Positions 8,320 through 16,722 are shown, counted from the stretch's first letter. The stretch: DNA of 64,000 nucleotides from Streptomyces avidinii (GCF_014650695.1 NZ_BMVL01000002.1:62001-126000); one strand, 5' to 3'. A program made the numbers and translations. Notes: generated by a model not told the origin, from the sequence alone.

Positions 8320-8448
8320 GCTACCGATGACGGCACCACGTTTCCGTGTCCGGAGCGCCGGGAAACACCGTGACGCCGGGTGCGTTCCTGGTGACACGTG
8401 AGCGGGCTCCTGCTCCGGCGGCCCGGGTCGGACGAAGAAGGGGGTGCT

Positions 8449-8784
8449 ATGACCCAGGGATGGAAGATCACGGTCGTGGTGCTGGCGGTGGTGGGGGTCG
8501 TCTCTACGCCGCTCATTTGGTTGCTGAACAGTCCTGGTGCGGGGGAGCTGGCCGGGGCTTCCATGCAAGTGGCCGTCGGTCTCGCTGCCTTGTTGTGGGC
8601 ACTGTTCCAGCAGCAGTCCTCTGCCGGGCCGACGGACAGGGCCGAACGGACCGGCAAGGCGAGCCGCGGGGGCATCACGGGTATCAAGCGGCGTGGCGGC
8701 CGGGGCCGTGGCTCCGCCACCGCCAAAAAGACAGGAGATGCGAGCGGCCCAGGCTCGCTCTCAGGCATCGAATACACGGACTAG
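8449..8784 (+). CDS. Small two-helix membrane protein paired with a NACHT NTPase
   Basis: 111-residue protein with two hydrophobic helices, residues about 6-27 (starting WKITVVVLAVVGV) and about 37-55 (ASMQVAVGLAALLWALF). A very basic, Gly/Ser-rich cytoplasmic-looking tail (GIKRRGGRGRG) follows. The ATG at 8449 follows AAGAAGGGGG; an upstream GTG at 8398 is less likely. It ends 13 bp before the NACHT gene, so the two are probably cotranscribed. I do not recognise a family. Its position suggests a membrane partner or effector of the NTPase. Confidence 0.65.
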   Translation: MTQGWKITVVVLAVVGVVSTPLIWLLNSPGAGELAGASMQVAVGLAALLWALFQQQSSAGPTDRAERTGKASRGGITGIKRRGGRGRGSATAKKTGDASGPGSLSGIEYTD

Positions 8785-8797
8785 GCCCCGTACATCC

Positions 8798-11125
8798 ATG
8801 GCAGAGCCGGCATCAGGTAAAGAGCGCGACGTGGAGCCCGAGTTGGGCGTAACCGTGTCGCACAGCGGCAACGCAGTGTCCGAGGACGGAGAGTCGTCTG
8901 TGACCGGCTACCGCGGCCCGGCCCCGGTAACCGGTGACGGACCCCAGAATTCAGTGCAGATATCGCATACCGGAGCATCGACCGCCACCAACGGCGGAAC
9001 GTCCATATCCGGCTACGTGCAGAACCTGACAGTCCAGCAGCAGCTACTACCGCAGTCCGCGCAACAGGTCGCCGCCGAATCGCTCGCGAGGTCGGTGCTG
9101 GGAACCGAGGAGGAGGCTTACAACCAACTCGTGGGCCGGGACATCCATGCAGTCATCGACCTGAGCTTCACCGCTGAGTTCCTGGGCCAGGTTTCGACGC
9201 CCGCGGCAGAAGATGCAGCACGAGCCGTGTCGGAACACACCATGAAGAATGTGACCGCCTTCTACAAGGGTCTGCGGCCGGGACGTCTGGTCATCACCGG
9301 GCCGGCATCGTCCGCCGCGGGGGCATCCGAGGACGCGGGTACCGGCAAGACCGTGATGGCACTGAAGCTGATCATCGGGCTGGCACATGCCAGGGTGAAG
9401 GGCGGGGACGTCAAGGTGCCCGTCCGATTGTCTGCTTCCTCCTGGCCCGGCGGAACGCTCAAGGACTGGCTCACCGAGCAGCTCGACCGAGTCTGGAATC
9501 TGTCACGCTCGGATATCGGACTGCTGCTGGATACGTACTCGGTACTGCCGGTCATCGACGGTGTGGACGAGATGGACCAAGACAGCGCCCACGGAGTCGT
9601 CACCCGTGCGGCAGCTCTGATGGCGGAGGTCAACAGATACCAGGAGAACACAGAGGCGGGGGCGGTAGTGCTGACCTGCCGTCGGCCTCAGTACGACGCG
9701 TTGAGCGCCGATGCCCCGGTCCGTACCGTCACGCTGCTGACTCTGGACCGGGTCGGGAGCACCCAGGCCCACGCATACCTCAAGACCCGGGTCGCTCAAA
9801 CGAAACGCGGCACGGATCTGTGGAGCGCGGTACTGAACACCCTCGCCCCCGAGCCCGGATGCGAAGAGGGCGTCGCACGCCCGGACGCTCTGGAGGAAGC
9901 CGCTCTGCAACGCTCCCTGGACACCCCCTGGCGCCTGGCCCTCGCCGCCACCGTCTACCACCCCGACACGGGGCGAGACCCCGGCGCCCTACTGGTCCAC
10001 GCAAAGGACGGCACTCTCGATCACCACCTTCTCGATCACTACATCCATGCCGCACTCGAAGTCCATGTCCACGCGGGTGGCCCGTCCTTCGCCGGAGCCG
10101 CCAGGACGACCCGATACCTGGGAATCCTGGCCGACTATCTCCATGGCAACGCGGACGCCCCACGCCGCAGCATCGCCGGGCGCGTGCCGTCCTCCACCGA
10201 TATCGTTCTGCACGATCTGTGGCTCCTGGTCGGCCGCGACAGGGCCCGGCGCACCGAGCGAGCACTACTTTGGTCCATAGTCACCCTGCTGATCGTTCCC
10301 GCCTCCGTGGTGGCGTTCTTTCTGCAGCAGCACATGCCGATCCTCCAGGCGAGCATGTTGGCCTTCGCGCCGCCGACCTCCCTGGGATTGATGATCGCTT
10401 TGAACAGTGCGAGCGACTTCTGGGAGGAATGGCCGCAGCCAAGACGAATCCTGTTCGCTCGCCTGCGTGCCGCCCACACCCGATTCCTGCTCCTGCCCGG
10501 ATGGGTCCTGTTCGGTATCGGCGCGGGATTCTGCTGCGCGTGGATGCTGCACCACGGGGTAAGGAATCGGGTTGAGCTGGCACTCGCGTGGGGAGTGGTG
10601 GCCGGATTGCTCGCCGTTCTCAAATTCGCGGTACGGACCGAGGCGGAGCACACGTGGGCGCTATGGTTGGGGATGCCGACAGATCGGGACGAGCCCGTCG
10701 CTGGTCCCCGCCAACCACTTCGAGACGACCTCGCGGTCGTCCTGCTTCGGTCCTTCGCGATCATGTTCGCCGTCGCTACCACGCTGTGGATCGTTTCCGG
10801 CGTCGACCCCATGTTGTGCCTGGCCGCCGCGATCGTGATCGGGATTTGGCTCACGATCTCGCCCAATCCGTGGGACGTCTCAACGCCCGTGCCGACAGCC
10901 CGGGGCTCGTACGATCCCCGCCCTTGGCTTGCCGGACGAGCCTGGTTGCGCTACTGCGCGTTCCTGCTGTGCGTACGAGGCCGTCTGCCCTGGAGGCTCG
11001 GGCAGTTCCTCGAACACTGCTGGCGGTGTGGCCTGCTCCGCAGAGCCGGACCGGCCTGGCAGTTCCGCCATCGAGAGCTCCAGGACCATCTCACCTGCAG
11101 CAGGCCACCACCCGGCAGTGGGTGA
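8798..11125 (+). CDS. Membrane NACHT-type STAND NTPase
   Basis: 775-residue protein. Residues 18-40 and 53-75 are two copies of a short Ser/Thr/Gly motif (SHSGNA...SVTGYRG and SHTGAS...SISGYVQ). The NACHT-like core spans about 160-330: a P-loop region 168-185 reading GPASSAAGASEDAGTGKT, Walker B PVIDGVDE (251-258) and sensor VVLTCRRP. Five or six membrane helices occupy about 490-740, and the end has the FRHRELQDHL motif common in actinobacterial membrane NACHT proteins. Such STAND ATPases act in signalling and anti-phage or programmed-death responses. Oddities are a 10-residue insertion within Walker A and a last ~9 residues that overlap an IS scrap. The start has no strong ribosome site and may be coupled to the upstream gene. 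Confidence 0.8.
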   Translation: MAEPASGKERDVEPELGVTVSHSGNAVSEDGESSVTGYRGPAPVTGDGPQNSVQISHTGASTATNGGTSISGYVQNLTVQQQLLPQSAQQVAAESLARSVLGTEEEAYNQLVGRDIHAVIDLSFTAEFLGQVSTPAAEDAARAVSEHTMKNVTAFYKGLRPGRLVITGPASSAAGASEDAGTGKTVMALKLIIGLAHARVKGGDVKVPVRLSASSWPGGTLKDWLTEQLDRVWNLSRSDIGLLLDTYSVLPVIDGVDEMDQDSAHGVVTRAAALMAEVNRYQENTEAGAVVLTCRRPQYDALSADAPVRTVTLLTLDRVGSTQAHAYLKTRVAQTKRGTDLWSAVLNTLAPEPGCEEGVARPDALEEAALQRSLDTPWRLALAATVYHPDTGRDPGALLVHAKDGTLDHHLLDHYIHAALEVHVHAGGPSFAGAARTTRYLGILADYLHGNADAPRRSIAGRVPSSTDIVLHDLWLLVGRDRARRTERALLWSIVTLLIVPASVVAFFLQQHMPILQASMLAFAPPTSLGLMIALNSASDFWEEWPQPRRILFARLRAAHTRFLLLPGWVLFGIGAGFCCAWMLHHGVRNRVELALAWGVVAGLLAVLKFAVRTEAEHTWALWLGMPTDRDEPVAGPRQPLRDDLAVVLLRSFAIMFAVATTLWIVSGVDPMLCLAAAIVIGIWLTISPNPWDVSTPVPTARGSYDPRPWLAGRAWLRYCAFLLCVRGRLPWRLGQFLEHCWRCGLLRRAGPAWQFRHRELQDHLTCSRPPPGSG

Positions 11126-11346
11126 CGGGCCTGACTCGCCGGTACGGCCAACGGACCGAACGAATGCGGTCGGTGCTGGCCGAAGTCGGCCTCGCCCTGA
11201 CCGGCCGCGCCGGTACCCGGCTGGCCGACTTCTTCGGGGCGAGGGTCAGCCGGAACACGGTCCTGCGGCCGGTCGACGCTCCCCCGGAGCCTCAACCGCG
11301 GATCCCGCGGGTAGTCGGCGCTCCTCCCCCGCGTACATTCCCGTGA
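11119..11346 (+). mobile_element. ISL3-family transposase remnant
   Basis: The frame WVTGLTRRYGQRTERMRSVL...AEVGLALTGRAGTRLA...VSRNTVLR...PRVVG is the segment of ISL3-type transposases between the zinc-finger region and the start of the DDE domain. Transposase similarity stops at about 11,320, just before the first catalytic Asp would appear; the frame then runs on to 11,346 through sequence that is antisense to the WYL gene. Both ends and any terminal inverted repeats are gone, so it is an inactive scrap. Its left edge lies in the 3' end of the NACHT gene and its right edge in the 3' end of the convergent WYL gene. Confidence 0.85.
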
Positions 11347-12268
11347 GTTCGGCGGCGATCCGGGCCAGCCACTGTCGTACCTCCGGCGGCTCCAACACCT
11401 CGACCCGCGCTCCCAGCCCGGCCAGGTGTCCTGCCAGGGCCTTGGCGGCCGGGCCGTCGACCCACACCTCGGTCCAGCCGTCGGGCAGCGTACCGCCGAC
11501 GCGCACGCGGCCCCCGAGGAACCGTTGCAGCAGGCCCAGTGTGTCGGGGTGGACGCGGGCCCGGGCGGTCACCGCGTACATGCCGTCCTGGAAGGCTCCG
11601 GACAACGTCCGCCAAGCGGTGGCGAGGTCGAAGTCGGGCGGCCGGGCCACCGGTTCGCCGGTCGGCTCGACGGAGGTGACCCGGCTGAGCCGGAAGGTGC
11701 GCAGGCCCTTGTCCGTACCGGCGACCAGGTAGTCCACGCCCGCCTTGGCCACGAGTCCGAGGGGGTCGACGGCGCGTTCGCCCGCTGGTTTGCCGAGGCC
11801 CGCGTACCCGAGGCGGACGCGGATCCCGTCCACGACGGCGCCCTGGAGCGCGGAGCGGTGGGCTGCATCGGCGGTGACGGCGTTGCGGGACCAGTCCGTG
11901 GCGTCGACGACCCCCGCACGGGTCGCGGCTCGGGCCTGCGCCCGCATGGTCGGCGGCAGGGCCCGGACCAACTTGCGCAGGGTGGTGCGCAGTTCGGGGG
12001 TGGCCGACAGGGGGCCGGTGACGAGGAAGAGCGCCCGGATCTCGTCGGCGGTCAGCCCGGTGAGGTTGGTACGGGCTCCTCCGACGAGGGACCAGCCGCC
12101 GCCCCGGCCGCGTTGGGAGTAGACGGGGATGCCGGCCGCGGCCAAGGCCTCCAGATCTCGGCGCGCGGTGCGCTCGGACACCTCCAGTTCGGCGGCCACT
12201 TCGGGGACGGTGACGCGGCCGCGTTCTTGCAGGAAGAGCAGGGTCGCCACCAGTCGATCGGCTCGCAT
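11246..12268 (-). CDS. WYL-domain (YafY/DeoR-type) transcriptional regulator
   Basis: 340-residue regulator. An N-terminal winged HTH (residues 1-60; RVTVPEVAAELEVSERTARRDLEAL) is followed by a WYL ligand-sensing domain around 130-215, where the motif is degenerate (VDYLVAG.DKGLRTFRLSRV), and a C-terminal WCX domain. The ATG at 12268 has AAGGAGG 11 nt upstream and is preferred over the ATG at 12313. The last ~25 codons (11246-11323) are read from the antisense strand of the ISL3 scrap, so the native C-terminus has been replaced. It diverges from a DinB-like gene, the typical partner of such regulators. Confidence 0.88.
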   Translation of the reverse strand: MRADRLVATLLFLQERGRVTVPEVAAELEVSERTARRDLEALAAAGIPVYSQRGRGGGWSLVGGARTNLTGLTADEIRALFLVTGPLSATPELRTTLRKLVRALPPTMRAQARAATRAGVVDATDWSRNAVTADAAHRSALQGAVVDGIRVRLGYAGLGKPAGERAVDPLGLVAKAGVDYLVAGTDKGLRTFRLSRVTSVEPTGEPVARPPDFDLATAWRTLSGAFQDGMYAVTARARVHPDTLGLLQRFLGGRVRVGGTLPDGWTEVWVDGPAAKALAGHLAGLGARVEVLEPPEVRQWLARIAAELTGMYAGEERRLPAGSAVEAPGERRPAAGPCSG

Positions 12269-12327
12269 GTGCCCTTTTTCCTCCTTCGGGGGTGCCGCGT
12301 CGTCGCCTTTCATTCTCTTCGGAAAAC

Positions 12328-12344
12328 TGGCCAGAAGGTGGCCA
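12328..12344. promoter_or_regulatory. Candidate WYL-regulator operator
   Basis: Two copies of the self-complementary hexamer TGGCCA (12328-12333 and 12339-12344), separated by 5 bp, make a 17-bp near-palindrome in the 98-bp gap between the divergent WYL regulator and the DinB-like gene. The regulatory role is inferred from position and symmetry. Confidence 0.4.
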
Positions 12345-12366
12345 CTTCTGCCTGAAGGATGAACCC

Positions 12367-13002
12367 ATGAACAAGACCGAGCAGCTCATCGAGACCCCGT
12401 CCGACTCCACCGTTACCTCCGCCGCGCCCTTCTCCTTCGATCCGCGGACCGACCTCGCTGCGGCCGTCGAGCTGACGGGCCGTACGCTGGCCGCCGTCCG
12501 GCCCGAGCAGTACGACGCCCCGACCCCCTGCGAGGAGTTCGATGTACGACGGCTGTCGAGCCACCTTGTCGCCGTCGTGCGCCGGATCTCGGTGATCGGG
12601 CGCGGCGAGGACCCCTTCAGCGTCCCGTCCTTCGCCGACGAGATCGCCGACGGCGGATGGGCGGCGGCCTGGGTGCCGGGCGCCCGTGAGGTCGCCGACG
12701 TGTGGGCCGATCCGGGCATCCTCGGCAGGCAGCTGCGCCTGCCGATGGGCGTCCTGCCGGGCGCGGCCGCCGCGGCCGTCTACACCCACGAACTCACGGT
12801 GCACACCTGGGACCTGGCCAGGGCGACCGGACAGGACCCGGACTGGGACCCGGCCCTCATCGAGCGTGTGATCGGCGTCGTACGCCGCGCGCTGCCGGCC
12901 GAAACCCGCGGCGGGCGGATCCCCTTCGCCGAGGTGGTGGCCGTGGGCCCCGAGGCCCCGGCCATCGACCGGCTGGTGGCCTGGGCAGGACGTCGGCCCT
13001 GA
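12367..13002 (+). CDS. TIGR03086-type metal-binding (DinB-like) protein
   Basis: 211-residue protein of the actinobacterial TIGR03086 family, related to MDMPI/DinB proteins. Seen: the FDPRTDLAAAVELTGRTLA opening helix, a SSHLVAVV histidine, PTPCEEFDVRRL, and the closing THELTVHTWDLARATGQ with Glu and two His suited to metal binding. The ATG follows GAAGGA at good distance. It is transcribed away from the WYL regulator, which probably controls it. The enzymatic reaction is unknown; mycothiol-dependent chemistry is a family-level guess. Confidence 0.85.
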   Translation: MNKTEQLIETPSDSTVTSAAPFSFDPRTDLAAAVELTGRTLAAVRPEQYDAPTPCEEFDVRRLSSHLVAVVRRISVIGRGEDPFSVPSFADEIADGGWAAAWVPGAREVADVWADPGILGRQLRLPMGVLPGAAAAAVYTHELTVHTWDLARATGQDPDWDPALIERVIGVVRRALPAETRGGRIPFAEVVAVGPEAPAIDRLVAWAGRRP

Positions 13003-13029
13003 GGGCCCCGGTGCGGGGGGGGCGGCCTC

Positions 13030-13198
13030 CTGGGTCAGCTGGAAGCACCCGGCCTGAAAAGGCTGCTTGGAGTCCCAGGCCTCGGCGAGCGAGACGATGT
13101 GATCGATGTCCGGGGCCCCGGCCGGCGTCACCGGGCACATTCGGCTCGTCCAGGGCGTGGGCGTAAGTCGCCGCCACCTGCCGGAGTTCGGCGATCAC
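13030..13198 (-). pseudogene. Possible HNH (DUF1524-like) protein remnant
   Basis: On the minus strand, codons at 13069-13110 read DIDHIVSLAEAWDS, which matches the DHVVxLAEAW box of GmrSD/DUF1524-type HNH proteins. A neighbouring frame just upstream (GTG at 13198, ELRQVAATYAHALDEPNV) also looks coding, so a frameshift lies between them. Nothing recognisable remains downstream. This is a short relic at best. Confidence 0.35.
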
Positions 13199-14193
13199 GG
13201 GACCACGGTCAGCACGATCTTGCCTTGGAGGTGCCCCTGCGCGGCTCGCGTGTGTGCGCTGCCCGCCTCGGGCAGCGGGTAGGTGCTGTCCACCCCGACG
13301 TGGAGCTTGCCCTCGTCGAGCAGGTGCCCGATCTCGGCGAGCTGGGGGCCGTTGGAACGCACCTGAATGTTCGAGACTGTGATGCCCAGACTCGCTGTCT
13401 CTTCCGGATCGTACTGGGCGAAGAACACCGGAAGCATCGTGCCGCCGCGCTTGAGCACCGTCAGGAAGCGTGAGCTGTCCGGGCCACCGACGGTGTCGAT
13501 CACCAGGTCGACACCGCTGACCACGTCCGCGGCCTGAGTCCTGGTGTAGTCGATGAACTCATCGGCGCCGAGCTTGCGCAGGAACTGCTCGTGCCGGCCC
13601 GAGGCCACCGCGATGACGTGTGCCCCCTTCCATTTCGCCAGCTGCACCGCGAAGTGGCCCACTCCACCGGCGGCCCCGTTGACCAGCACGGTCATCCCTG
13701 GCGTGATCGGGACCGGCTGGTGCACCTGGCCGGTGAAAGGAGACGGTACGTCGTGGCCGAGATCAACCAGGTACTGCCAGGCCGTAAGCACGGCCATGGG
13801 CGCCCCCGCCGCTTGCACGTGGTCGATTCCGGCCGGCTTGTGAGCCAGGTCAGAAGCCGGCGCGGCCACGTACTCCGCGTACGTGCGACCGTCGAATCCG
13901 GGGAACCGCAGCATGCCAAAGACCTCGTCACCGACGGCGAACCCGAGCACGTCCGGAGCGACTGCCTGGACCACTCCCGACATGTCCGTTCCAGGGATCA
14001 GGGGGAACTCCAGCGCAGGCCTCATCTCGGCCGGCATGACCTTCATCCCCTCGCGCAGGTACCAGTCCGGCGGGTTGATGCCCGCCGCGTGCACTCGGAC
14101 GAGCACCTCGCCGGGGCCGATCTCGGGAACCGGCACCTCGTCATACTGCAAAACTTCCGGCCCGCCCGCTGCGTGGAACTGGATCGCCTTCAT
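13195..14193 (-). CDS. Quinone oxidoreductase-like zinc-independent MDR
   Basis: 332-residue medium-chain dehydrogenase/reductase. The N-terminal GroES-like part carries GPGEVLVRVHAAGINPPDW and IPGTDMSGVV. The Rossmann part has the NADPH loop NGAAGGVGHFAVQLAK near residues 168-183 and a SGRHEQFLRKLGADEFIDY segment. Catalytic zinc cysteines are absent, as in NADPH:quinone reductases. It diverges from a LysR gene with about 120 bp between starts, so LysR control is likely. The substrate is probably a quinone or enone but cannot be fixed from sequence. Confidence 0.9.
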   Translation of the reverse strand: MKAIQFHAAGGPEVLQYDEVPVPEIGPGEVLVRVHAAGINPPDWYLREGMKVMPAEMRPALEFPLIPGTDMSGVVQAVAPDVLGFAVGDEVFGMLRFPGFDGRTYAEYVAAPASDLAHKPAGIDHVQAAGAPMAVLTAWQYLVDLGHDVPSPFTGQVHQPVPITPGMTVLVNGAAGGVGHFAVQLAKWKGAHVIAVASGRHEQFLRKLGADEFIDYTRTQAADVVSGVDLVIDTVGGPDSSRFLTVLKRGGTMLPVFFAQYDPEETASLGITVSNIQVRSNGPQLAEIGHLLDEGKLHVGVDSTYPLPEAGSAHTRAAQGHLQGKIVLTVVP

Positions 14194-14315
14194 CGCGCCT
14201 GTCGCTTTCTTGGGGAAACGTTGTTCCCTCAGTCAAGGCCCAGGGGGGCATGGCCGTCCAAGACCGGTGCGGCAACCTGGTCATTCCGAAACGGCATGAC
14301 GCGTACGCTGGAAGG

Positions 14316-15191
14316 GTGAACGATCTCGGACAGGACCTGGAACTGCGGCTGGTGCGCTACTTCACCGTGGTGGCGGCGCACCAGCACTTCGGCCGGGCCG
14401 CCGCCGACTTGCACGTTGCCCAGCCGGCGCTGAGCCGCCAGATCCAACGGCTCGAGAAATATCTCGGCGCACGCCTGCTGGACCGCGTACCCCAGGGCGC
14501 CCGGCTCACTCCGGCCGGCCGGACGTTCCTCCCCCGGGCTCATGCCCTGCTCCAGGCCGCCCACCACGCCGAGTTGGCCGTGCGTGAACAAGTCAAGACC
14601 GAACGAATCGTCATCGGCTACGTTGAAGACCTGGTGATCACTGCCGCCGTCCGGGAACTGAGCCACCGTTACCCGGATGCCGAGATCGCCACTCGGTACC
14701 TGAGCTGCCGCGACGTCGTGGCGCTGTCCGACAAGCGCGTCGACGCCCTGATTGCGCGGGCCCCGCTGCCGCTGGCCGCCGACGAGGTGTTCACCACCCC
14801 GCTGTACGAGGAGCCCCGGATGCTCGTGGTCCCGCGCGGCCATCCCTTGGCCGACCGCGCGTCGGTGACCGCGGAAGAACTGGCCGGCGAGGAGGCGGCG
14901 CCGTGCGCGTTCGAGACCGCGGACTGGACGTCCTACCGGATCCTCGGGGCCGGCGTTCCGCCGATCGAGAGCTATGAGGACAAGCTCGAACTCGTCGCGA
15001 GTGGCAGAGCGATCGCCGTGCTACCGGTCGGCGATCGGCGTAGCTCACTGCGTCACGACCTCGTCACCGTCCCGATCGAGGGTGCTCCCCCCAGCCAGGT
15101 CGTCCTGGCCAGCCGCAAGGGTGACCCGAATCCGATGATCAGGAATCTCCGGCGGGCGGCCAAGGCCGTCCTGACCGGAGCGACAGCCTGA
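14316..15191 (+). CDS. LysR family transcriptional regulator
   Basis: 291-residue regulator. The N-terminal HTH (residues about 10-65: LRLVRYFTVVAAHQHFGRAA, then QPALSRQIQRLEKYLGARLLDR) is canonical LysR, and the effector domain (95-290) has the periplasmic-binding-protein fold. Family members start right at this HTH, so I take the GTG at 14316. GGAAGG abuts it and a TACGCT hexamer lies 7 bp upstream, so the message may be nearly leaderless; the in-frame ATG at 14250 would add 22 residues unlike the family. It diverges from the quinone-oxidoreductase-like gene, its likely target. Confidence 0.88.
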   Translation: MNDLGQDLELRLVRYFTVVAAHQHFGRAAADLHVAQPALSRQIQRLEKYLGARLLDRVPQGARLTPAGRTFLPRAHALLQAAHHAELAVREQVKTERIVIGYVEDLVITAAVRELSHRYPDAEIATRYLSCRDVVALSDKRVDALIARAPLPLAADEVFTTPLYEEPRMLVVPRGHPLADRASVTAEELAGEEAAPCAFETADWTSYRILGAGVPPIESYEDKLELVASGRAIAVLPVGDRRSSLRHDLVTVPIEGAPPSQVVLASRKGDPNPMIRNLRRAAKAVLTGATA

Positions 15192-15339
15192 CCGGGACCG
15201 GCCGACCCGCGTGGCGCTGAACCGCATCAAGCGGGCTCACCTCCGCGGTGTTCGTCGCGCGTCTGCGGCATCGCGCGGGGTGAGGTTGTGCCGGCTCGGT
15301 GTCCGACCCTCTGGAGCGGCGATCGAGCACGCCGACCGA

Positions 15340-15633
15340 CGCGGTTCGCGTCTTCACGGCGGGCCTTACGCGCGATGGATCGCAGGCACGGCGGTGACGC
15401 AGGGTGCAACCCTGGCGGCCCGTGTCCTGCATGTGCACGGCATCCCGGCCACGGACTACGAGGCGGATCCGACGCCGACCTCGCGCCGCCAGGGAGGCCT
15501 GCTTCGACGTCCACCCCCACAACGCGCAAGCGGCACTGGAGGTCGGGGCGAGAGCGCCGACCGTGGGCCCGCCGAGGTCCTGTGCATCCTCGACGCCAAC
15601 GGCGAACGCAACCACCTCCCCACGAGCCCGTGA
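15340..15633 (+). pseudogene. Frameshifted remnant of unknown gene
   Basis: Coding-like bias on the plus strand shifts between two frames. AVTQGATLAARVLHVHGIPA is read in one, ACFDVHPHNAQAALEVGARA in the next from about 15,490, and VLCILDANGERNHLPTSP back in the first, ending in TGA at 15633. Two frameshifts would restore a product of roughly 95 residues. No family is recognised and no start is clear. The rest of the 15,192-15,795 gap shows nothing I can support. Confidence 0.35.
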
Positions 15634-15795
15634 CTGCCCCAGTGCGAAGCCCCGCCGGGAGTCCGCGGCGCACCCGTGCGGCAATACGGCAAGAAGTTCC
15701 ACGGCCCGCGCTCCATCCTCGTGCCCGCGCTCCGCGAAGAACTGTGCAGTCCTCGTCCTTGAGGATCGCGGCCCCGGGCGGCCGTTCGAGCGCGC

Positions 15796-16692
15796 TCAGC
15801 ACATGGCCAGCGCGGTTCGCGCCAGCCCGCGCAGCCAGGCGTGGGCGTTGTCGGTGTCGTAGCGCTGATGCCACGACAGGTATATGGGCGCCGACGGCAG
15901 TTCGAGCGGGAGCGGGAGCACGACCAGGCCGAGGTCGGCGACCGCGGACCGCGTGGTGGCTTCGGGGACGCTGACCAGGAGATCGGAGCCGCGGGCGAAC
16001 TCCAGCGCGGCCGCTTCCGTGGGCGCGGTCGCCACCACGCGGCGGGTGAGGCCGAGCCGAGCGAGGGCGTCGTCGAGGGCGTTGCTGAGGTTTCCACGTC
16101 GCGAGACGGTCACGTGCTCAGCGGCGGCGTACCGCTTTGCGGTGATGGTCCTGACGCGGGTGAGGGGGTGCCCGTGCCTCACGACGATCACGAGGCGGGT
16201 CTCGCCCACGTTCTCGGCACGGATGTCCGGTGCGCTCGGACGATTGGCGTTCGCCTCGAGGTCGACCTCGCCCCGTCGCAACTCGGGGGTGTCGATGCTC
16301 GATTCGGCGACGAAGCGCAATCGCACGCCCGGCGCCTGTCCACGCACGGCCGCGAGCAGTGCGGGGCCGCTCAAGGCGACCAGGGAATCGTGCCAGCGGA
16401 GTGTGAAAGTGCGCTCCAGCGTTGCCAAATCGAGTTCACGGCTCGGCGCCAGCACCCCCTGGACCTGGTGCAGCAACTCGTGCACCTGTTCCCGGACGGC
16501 GATCGCATACGGCGTCGGGGTCATCGTGCGGCCGGTGCGCACCAGGATCTGATCGCCGGTCGTGCGCCGGATTCGGCCCAGGCTCCGGCTCATCGCGGGG
16601 GCGGTGACGTGCAGGCGCGCGGCAGCCCCGGCCACACTTCCCTCTTCCAGCAGCGCGTCGAGCGCGGTGAGCAGATTCAGATCCAATTGCAT
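15796..16692 (-). CDS. LysR family transcriptional regulator
   Basis: 298-residue regulator starting MQLDLNLLTALDALLEEGSV, an HTH opening (residues 1-60, with TAPAMSRSLGRIRRTTGDQI) typical of the NodD/SyrM-like branch of LysR proteins. The effector domain follows. The ATG at 16692 fits family starts; the frame is open to 16779 but those residues are unlike LysR. It diverges from an IMPase-like/NAD(P)-reductase pair across a 137-bp gap. A 7-bp inverted repeat overlaps its start codon, suggesting autoregulation. Confidence 0.9.
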   Translation of the reverse strand: MQLDLNLLTALDALLEEGSVAGAAARLHVTAPAMSRSLGRIRRTTGDQILVRTGRTMTPTPYAIAVREQVHELLHQVQGVLAPSRELDLATLERTFTLRWHDSLVALSGPALLAAVRGQAPGVRLRFVAESSIDTPELRRGEVDLEANANRPSAPDIRAENVGETRLVIVVRHGHPLTRVRTITAKRYAAAEHVTVSRRGNLSNALDDALARLGLTRRVVATAPTEAAALEFARGSDLLVSVPEATTRSAVADLGLVVLPLPLELPSAPIYLSWHQRYDTDNAHAWLRGLARTALAMC

Positions 16693-16722
16693 GTGAGTAA
16701 TCCTAGCCGTGCTTGACATGCA
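16688..16722. promoter_or_regulatory. Inverted repeat in the LysR divergent promoter
   Basis: Perfect 7-bp arms TGCATGT (16688-16694) and ACATGCA (16716-16722) are separated by 21 bp. The left arm covers the lysR start codon, and a minus-strand TAGGAT lies just upstream of the start as a possible -10. A LysR binding site is inferred from position. Confidence 0.4.
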
